From NCBI GenBank assembly GCA_002914845.1, contig JXTC01000062.1, positions 425,029 through 489,028 of the forward strand: DNA of 64,000 nt, read 5' to 3'. Positions 57,659 to 64,000 of this stretch are shown piece after piece. The position numbers and the translations under genes are program-made. This DNA is from Trema orientale (lineage: Eukaryota > Streptophyta > Magnoliopsida > Rosales > Cannabaceae). The stretch's first letter is position 1; every line of letters starts with the position of its first letter. A model generated the notes under the pieces. That model worked only from the letters and a program-made list of their open reading frames with translations. It had not been told where the DNA came from and did not search any database.

Positions 57659-59260
57659 AATTAAGGCCGTAATTTTGTAAGGATAAACTCAGTAGTTTAT
57701 TATTAAACAAATATGGGGAGAGGAAAAATATTGTGCTATAGAGCCAATCTTTAGAATGTTGCTTGGATTCTAAATTGCCTTATAATTAATTTTCTCCCGC
57801 TTTAATGAGAAGTATCCCCATTGTAATCGTAAGAAAAAATTAACTTCGAGAGAAGTACTCAAATTATAAATGACTTATCATCCGAAAAGTGGGGGAAAAA
57901 ATCTTGAACATCAATAGAAGGGGAAAAAAGTTGTTAAACTCCAACAATTAATGAATTTCCGGATACATAAATAAGTATCTAGAGATCTTAAGAACATGTC
58001 ATAATAATTATACGTTTCTTTTTTAATGGGACGTTATCTTTTTCTTTTATATTCACATATAACCAAGGAATCAGCCTAGCTTGAATCCAGGACCAGTCTC
58101 GTTGATAGAATTCTTTATATTAGTCACGAGCTCTACTAATATGTATGTCCCAGCCCCTCAAAGAGAATAATTAGGTGATTATGATTATCACACGTAAATT
58201 CGTACGTATTACCTTACAATTATTTCTTACTGCCTAATGATTTTAGGAGAATGACCTTATATATCTGCATTTTATAGCTGAACGTGTGATGTTTAATAAA
58301 TATAAAGCTTCCATTAAAATTGGGCAATCATGCCCGAGAGAGAGAGAGAGTAGCAAACAAACATCTCATATTCATTGGATTCGGATCAACATTAATGCCC
58401 ATTGACCTAAAGTCACCCACTTTGACCCCAAGCTAGCTCATGAAAAGAACTTGAAATTATTGGCAACATTTCTCTATTCCCAAGCGCCCTAATTTCATGC
58501 TGATTGACCTAAAAGCATCTTTAGAAGAGGGACACCAACTTTGCCTAGATTTGAGTTCTTTTTTTCTCAATTCCCACCACAAGTATTAACGGCATTGTCT
58601 CCTCCCTTCCCCCATTAAACTAACACATTATATATTATAATATTATAGCACTTGTATACATGTATATTCTTGCATTAATTTACAACTCTATCTGATCGAC
58701 CACGGCTCCCAACATGCCGTGACCGTTTTGCTGTCACAGCTCATAGTCATCACCACCCGTGCATGCATTAAAGGAAACCGTCAACCAATGCACTATTTCC
58801 AAGTGTCATGACCCCATATGCACGAATTTGCATTCTCTTTTCAAATCTAACCGTAATATCTGTGAGGCATTTTATCAAAGAGGTGATAGTTCAGGCCAAG
58901 GGAGGGGGAGAGAGAGAGAGAGAATTTAATCTCACGCCCAATAGAGTGGTAAATAAAAATGATCGTGGGAGAGTAGTTGAAAAGCGGAAAAGGTGAGGGC
59001 CCTTTTGCGGTATAGCTTTTATGGCGCCCAAACCAAGTAGGCCTTGATTTGAGCCAAAGGAGATTCTTTGCAAACTAGGCAACGTAGAAAATAAAACCAA
59101 AACCATAAGCTTTGGTGGGTGTCCTATGTATTTATGTTTTTAGTTTTTCTTTGTATTCTCACGTTTGAATATCTTAGGAACGAAAGTGAAACAAACATAC
59201 CACGACACTTTGAATTTCACTTTTTTCGATTTGTGTATAATTAAACCATATGTTATGTTG
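57659..59260. other. Spacer without supported gene
   Basis: (GA)n at 58337-58350 and 58907-58922. The GC-rich patch 58690-58790 and the frames near 58808-59106 show no conserved domain. Confidence 0.5.
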
Positions 59261-59278
59261 GGGATATTTTATCAATTT

Positions 59279-59366
59279 TTTTTTTTTTAATAACACACAC
59301 TCTATCAAGGTTTGAACCCCTGACCCCAAACTTACACACACATCCCTCAAGTTTTGGACCAACTGA
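59279..59366 (-). mobile_element. 88-bp tRNA-derived SINE with 18-bp TSD
   Basis: On -, CTCAGTTGGTCCAAAAC (A box), GTTTGGGGTCAGGGGTTC then AAACC (B box), ATAGAGTGTGTGTTATT and a poly(A) tail. Flanked by GGGATATTTTATCAATTT at 59261-59278 and 59367-59384. Same family as 26814-26979, but with almost nothing beyond the tRNA-like part. Confidence 0.88.
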
Positions 59367-59384
59367 GGGATATTTTATCAATTT

Positions 59385-59985
59385 ATTGACATACAAGGCA
59401 AACAAGAAAAAGCTACCTGGTACTCGGCACCAACTTTTGGAACTTATGGGTGTATGTTAAAATTGTAGTTGATTTCCAACTTCGGGTAATTAGTAGCTAG
59501 AAACCTGATGTACTTGGTCGGTAATTTGGTCTTTTTGACTAATTATATAATTAATGGATCCGTAGACCCTAATAATATTGAAAAATATTGACGCAATATC
59601 AGCGTGATGTATATACCAACTGACTTTCAAAGAGCCAATTTAGAGAGAATAAGATATGGTGAGAGCTGGAAGACCTAATCAAAGTTACAATCAAGTTGGT
59701 CCTTTGAAGTCTTTTATGTTGTCATAATCCTTAAATGTTTGCTTATGGCTTTTTTTTTTTTTCCAATTATTACAGTTCGTTAGTTGTATTTTCCTAATCT
59801 ATCAGATTAAGCTTCGTACGTTAAAGTTAGTGGTCTAGAGTCTAATAATACTTTTTTAGTTTTTTTTGTTAATATAATACTTATTTAAGGGATGCTTGTT
59901 TAATGAATAAAGTATTAAAAAAAAATGACCTCTCTTCCTTGTTTATTTGTACTTTTTCTCAGAGTATGTTTTGTCTCTTTCAAGT
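59385..59985. other. Spacer; 3' part may be a copia LTR
   Basis: The last ~60 bp (CTCTCTTCCTTG..TTTCAAGTATCC..TTTACA) before the copia primer site look like the end of an LTR. A matching second LTR is not in the window. Confidence 0.4.
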
Positions 59986-60004
59986 ATCCTTTACTTTACA
60001 ACAA

Positions 60005-60017
60005 TGGTATCAAAGCC
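60005..60017 (+). other. Copia primer-binding site
   Basis: ATGGTATCAAAGC resembles the initiator methionine tRNA complement, just after the LTR-like ACA end. Confidence 0.6.
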
Positions 60018-60932
60018 TAATTGGTGAGAAGAGTGAGTTAAAAACAATTAATAGAAAATGAGTAAGATTGATAAAGCCTAAAGAATAAAAAAGTTCATGA
60101 GATAGATAGGGATATTAGTGAGATAGAAAATGGTAGCAACAACTTTATTTCTCTTTCAAAATTTTCTTTTTTGTAGTAGTACTACAAGTGAATAATGCCT
60201 CTAATACTTTTGTGTAACCAACCATTCCACGTCTTGATGGTCACTATGACCATTTTGAGCATGTTGATGGAAAACATCTTGAAGTCTAAAGAGTATTGGT
60301 AAATTATTGATAATAGAGTAGCAGAACTAGTGGACACAATGCTAACAGACCAACGGAAAACTAATCTTGAAAGGCAGACCTTGAAGGATCTCAAGGCAAA
60401 GATTATCTTTTTCAAGTAATTAAGTACTTAATCTTGGAAATCATTCTTTATAAATATACCTCTAAGCATATTTAGGACTCACTACAACAAAAAAGACCTT
60501 TCAAGGCGCTTTATAAACGCCTTGAAAGACCTATCACGGCGCTCCTAAAAGCGCCTTAGTTCTGGGTACCGTAATAGGTCCCAGCTACCAAGGCGCCTAA
60601 TAGGTGCCGTGATAGACCTACCAAGGCACCTAATAGGCGCCTTGGTATCTCCAAGATTCCAAGGCGCTTAACAAGCGCCTTAGTAGGTCTACTAAGGCAC
60701 TTTTTGAGTGCCTTGGTATCCTAATTGAAATTTTTTTTACTAAGGCGCTTTATAAGCACCGTGGTATACTATTTCCAGGGATATTTGTAATATATTTGTA
60801 TATATCCATGGAATTTTATAAATATAATCCAAATCTATGCATATACCTAATTCGTAGAGTTACTCCCAATTTTCTTATCATTTGTTCTTAATCTTAGATT
60901 GAGTAGAGGAAATTTACATTCTTAATGAAATA

Positions 60933-60970
60933 CTAGTATGAGTACGTGCCCAAGGCACGTGTTCAGTGAT
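60933..60970 (-). mobile_element. Helitron 3' end inside the CACTA element
   Basis: Read on -, CACGTGCCTTGGGCACGT hairpin, ACTCATA, then CTAG at 60936-60933 followed by T. Same hairpin type as the two Helitron ends at 25.3-25.8 kb. The element body extends to the right; its 5' end was not located. Confidence 0.6.
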
Positions 60971-61899
60971 TTTTCTATATTAAGAACTCCATATTAAATT
61001 ACAATACCAGCAAAGTCCCAATTATATATAAGAATTAGACAATGTAATATAAGAGTTTTACATTTACAGGGGAAGTTTAGAATCAAAACATAGAAATTTG
61101 TACATTCATAGTAATAATTTCTAAGCAACATGATTATGCTACATAGTCTAAGATAAACACATAGGTAAAAGATATAATTTTATTATTTGAACAATGTAAA
61201 GGGTCACTTTCCTTGATAGATTAGCAAAAACGAAGACCAAAGATATAACATTAAAGCCAAATCTAAAAAACATTAAAGCCAAATCTTAAAAAAAATATTA
61301 TGTCTATAATGACATTTAATGTATACTAATTGATAAGTATATTGACCGTTAGAAGAGCAAATAGCAAACGTGAGTCCAGGTCATGAGATTTTGACAAACT
61401 CTTTTCTTTACCATGTTTTACAGATGTGGTGGTTTTTCCATCCCCTTGTTTTCCTCCTCTATCCTTTTCTAGATCAACACCTCGTGCTTCCGTAATAAGA
61501 ATCTGAAATTTAAATTTGTGAGACCTTGCTCTTCATTTCTTTTTGGGCCTTTTTTAGTTAAACTTAATTTTATGATTCACATGGTAAATACCATGATTAA
61601 TAATATACATGTTCAATCAAAAAGAAAAATCCTATTTTGGTTTTAGATAGTGTCTAGAAAGGTATTTCTATCAAGTTAACAGGTTGGAAAAAGTCAAAAA
61701 CTCATACAGACAATATATAGTCACAGATGTTTTGAATTTTAAACCTAACTTAGGAAAAGCTATATATTTTGTTAATATATCATTGCAGTAAATTCCAATA
61801 CCTGACCTTCGGAATTTTTATGCTTATTAAGCACTACTAAGATAGCTAACGACTTTAATATCATATGAAATTAGTATAAATGCTGAAAAGAAGAAGAAT

Positions 61900-63345
61900 G
61901 ACACATGCTTACTTCAAATTCCTAGAAAAAATTCAATTATATGGACACAATTTATACAACATACAGCATGGTACTTTGCTCGTAATCCCAAATGAGGCTG
62001 AAAGAGAAGTGAGTCCACCTCGTCAACGACAACAACTTGCAAAAAAGAGCTATATAGGATGTACATACACCACAGAGTATCAACATCTTCACATAACGTA
62101 TATACAACACATGAGCATGAACAAGTCCTTATCCTTCCAAATCCACCATGACAATAGACATCACGTGGTGTGATGGGCAACTACATACCTAGAGTTAATA
62201 CTTGGATAAAGACAAGGAAGCAATGATTCACTAAACACATAAAAAAGAAAAGAAGAAAAGATAAAAAAAAAAAAAAAATTGCACTATTAATTACCAAGAA
62301 GAGCATCAATAGACCTCAAATTTGCAATGGGGTTATCCCCAACCAAGATCTTCTACTCCTCCATGCTTTGACCAAATATGAAGACGTGAATCAAAGCCAC
62401 ACAAATATCCTAGCTTTGTCTTTTGAAGTGATCAAAAGGATGAGTAAATATAGGACGAAGATCTATCTCCACCACCCTTTCAATAGGTCCTGCAGCAGCA
62501 CAAAACCCTGCACCAAGAGAGATATACAATCGCCTATAGAAATGGCATTTACTTGCTAAGCCAGAAAAAAAAAAAATAGAAAAAATAGACTAAAACTGAA
62601 AAGACAGAGACCAAATACATGATTTTTATCTACAGACTCAACCAGATAACTCTTCAAAAATCAATTTAATACTACAACTAAGAAGAAGTTGTCCGAAAAA
62701 CTGCAACTTTATGTATATACAAATAATGATTATGAACAAAATAAGCTCAACAGAGGAAACACATAAAGCCCTAAACAATATCACTTGTTAGGATTTTCCA
62801 ATCTACAAACACTACCATTATTGAGTCAAACACAAAATCATAAGTAACATAAAAAAAAAAAAAAAAGAGTCATGGGAAGTACCTATTCGTTGTTCGATCT
62901 GCTTTAACTTGAATTAAATATTCTAGGGCTTCGAAATTCAATCGAAGAGTGCTTTGTGTTCTTAGCATTATAAATCACACAGAGCAAGCCCCAAATTCAA
63001 GGATAGGAAAGATCATTCGCAGACCCATAACAAATTGAAGAGATTAAACAAAGAAAAGACAAGAAATTTTACCAAATAACCCATTCTTCCTCAACTAGTT
63101 TGCAGCAGGTTCATGTGCGATGGGCTCCCTTCTCAACGCAACAATGGTTTTCCCCTGCTCCTTCACACCCGTTTCTTCATCGCGTACAAGGTTCCTTGCC
63201 AGATCCTAATCTCTGGTCCCAATCTGCTTCTTTTTTTGGCACCTGTATTATTCTTGGCCGGTTCTGGGTTGAGGTAGAGCAGCGTAGATCACGGTGCTGC
63301 TGCTGCTGGAGCTGCCGTCATCGTCCTCCTTGAGGAACAAGGAGG
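61900..63345 (-). other. Gene-like exons inside the CACTA element (possible capture)
   Basis: On -, from right to left: an Ala-rich start MTAAPAAAA at ~63325 in a GC-rich block, an exon-like block 63000-62882 ending with a GTACTT donor-like site, a block 62550-62380 preceded by CTCTTGGTGCAG (acceptor-like) and reading GFCAAAGPIERVVEIDLRP, and a block ~62045-61950 preceded by TTTTTTGCAAG and reading VVVDEVDSLLFQPHLG. DEVDSL resembles a Walker B motif of a helicase or AAA ATPase. Stops interrupt the parts and the joins are guesses, so this is a hypothesis of captured host exons. Confidence 0.3.
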
Positions 63346-64000
63346 AGGAGACCACCTCATGCTTATCAAGCCGCTAGGTCTTTTACTGAGAGAGAGAGAG
63401 AGGGAGGAAGAAGGGCATTGTTCTCTCTCTGCGAGTCGTATTAGGGCCCTTATACAGAGCCCCTATCTCAGCGCCGAGACATGTGTATTACGGCGCCCAA
63501 AAGGGGCCATGAAAACCGATTTTGACGGCGCCATCTTAGGCGCCGTTAATATTTAAATGTATCACGGTGCTATTTGAGTGCCGTGGTACGTTATGAAAAT
63601 AACACGGTGCCTTTAAGGCGCCGTGGTTAGTCAGCCGCCTACTACGGCGCATTCGTACATGCGCCGTGGTAGGCACTTTATTTAGTAGTGACTCCATGAA
63701 GAAGAAGTATTAAGGATCAACAAAAGTAAAAAGGCAATAGCTTCAAGCACTTCATTCAGGATTCAAATCACTACAGATGAAATCAAAAGAGTCGATCACA
63801 CATTATTTTTTATGAACATTGGTAATTGTCCACAAGACATGAATCTACAACTACTAGAAGAAGAGCATTATCATAATTAAGAAGATTCTTCGATCCATGA
63901 CACTAAAATTCAATTTTGTTATCTGTTTTTTAGAGGAATCCAATGGTATTGAAGAACTTTTAATCAAGAATAGTAAATTTCCTTACTAATTCATATACAA

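Larger units (their letters stand above)
60480..63690. mobile_element. 3.2-kb non-autonomous CACTA transposon
   Basis: Left end CACTACAACAAAAAAGACC, right end GGCACTTTATTTAGTAGTG (inverse CACTACTAAATAAAGTGCC), 3-bp target ACT at 60477-60479 and 63691-63693. The subterminal 300 bp at each side are packed with short inverted GC words (AAGGCGC..GCGCCTT on the left, CACGGCGC..GCGCCGTGGT on the right), the usual transposase-binding arrays of CACTA elements. No transposase is present. The interior has stretches that look like spliced gene sequence on -. Confidence 0.93.
60055..64000 (+). pseudogene. Ty1/copia gag relic, split by a CACTA element
   Basis: Start region MSKIDKA at 60058 with stops soon after. 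60210-60476 reads as the copia gag N domain (PTIPRLDGHYDHFEH, later KDLKAKI) with several stops. After the CACTA insertion the same protein continues from 63694 (SMKKKY, GSTKVKRQ, then RSMTLKFNFVICFLEES at ~63890) to the window edge. Removing the insertion and one ACT target copy restores continuity of frame across the junction, apart from nonsense codons. No pol part is in view. Confidence 0.8.

Overview
The window is nuclear DNA from a flowering plant, most likely a eudicot. Genes are sparse and intron-bearing, the background is AT-rich, the two transcription-factor/enzyme genes have GC-rich coding islands, and the space between genes is packed with plant transposon families (Ty3/gypsy, Ty1/copia, CACTA, Mutator-like foldback MITEs, Tourist, Helitron, tRNA-derived SINEs). 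I cannot name the species. One assembly gap of 69 N lies at 12985-13053 and a single N sits at 46693.

Host loci that look real: (1) a five-exon glutamate receptor-like channel gene, clade-2 type, on + (6208-9510, 850 aa); (2) a convergent four-exon bZIP transcription factor of the bZIP34/bZIP61 type on - (12588-10330, 323 aa); (3) an intronless secreted glyoxal oxidase-like copper radical oxidase on - (21792-20026, 588 aa); (4) a MIR166 gene on - with both the mature miRNA and its star strand visible (55130-55282), an upstream T/C-rich leader and a candidate splice donor. None of these forms an obvious joint pathway; they are independent loci separated by repeats.

Layout: 1-414 is the 3' end of an LTR element inserted in a foldback MITE. 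0.76-4.35 kb holds more MITEs. 4.35-12.9 kb is the genic block (GLR and bZIP). 13.06-16.8 kb is a Tourist MITE plus a minus-strand gypsy relic (gag and a long LTR). 18.09-19.80 kb is a 1.7-kb near-perfect palindrome with a 9-bp target duplication. 20.0-21.8 kb is GLOX. 24.9-27.0 kb is a cluster of Helitron ends, MITEs and a SINE. 27.9-29.3 kb has a CACTA end and a second LTR of the 14-16 kb gypsy family. 30.9-35.1 kb is a decayed Mutator-like element with a DUF1985-like (Ulp1-transposon) relic and a 121-bp tandem array. 38.80-48.76 kb is a complete but dead Ty3/gypsy element with 5-bp target duplication, itself inside a MITE. 48.9-50.75 kb has three more MITEs. 55.1-55.8 kb is MIR166. 59.9-64.0 kb is a copia gag relic cleanly split by a 3.2-kb non-autonomous CACTA element, which in turn contains a Helitron end and possible captured exons.

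The most informative part of the window is the layering of mobile elements: target-site duplications could be read by eye for nine MITE/foldback, gypsy, CACTA and SINE insertions, giving a relative order of events. I did not find a convincing new gene system; the best single locus is MIR166, and the least explained items are the gene-like exons inside the CACTA element and the very short SINE family.
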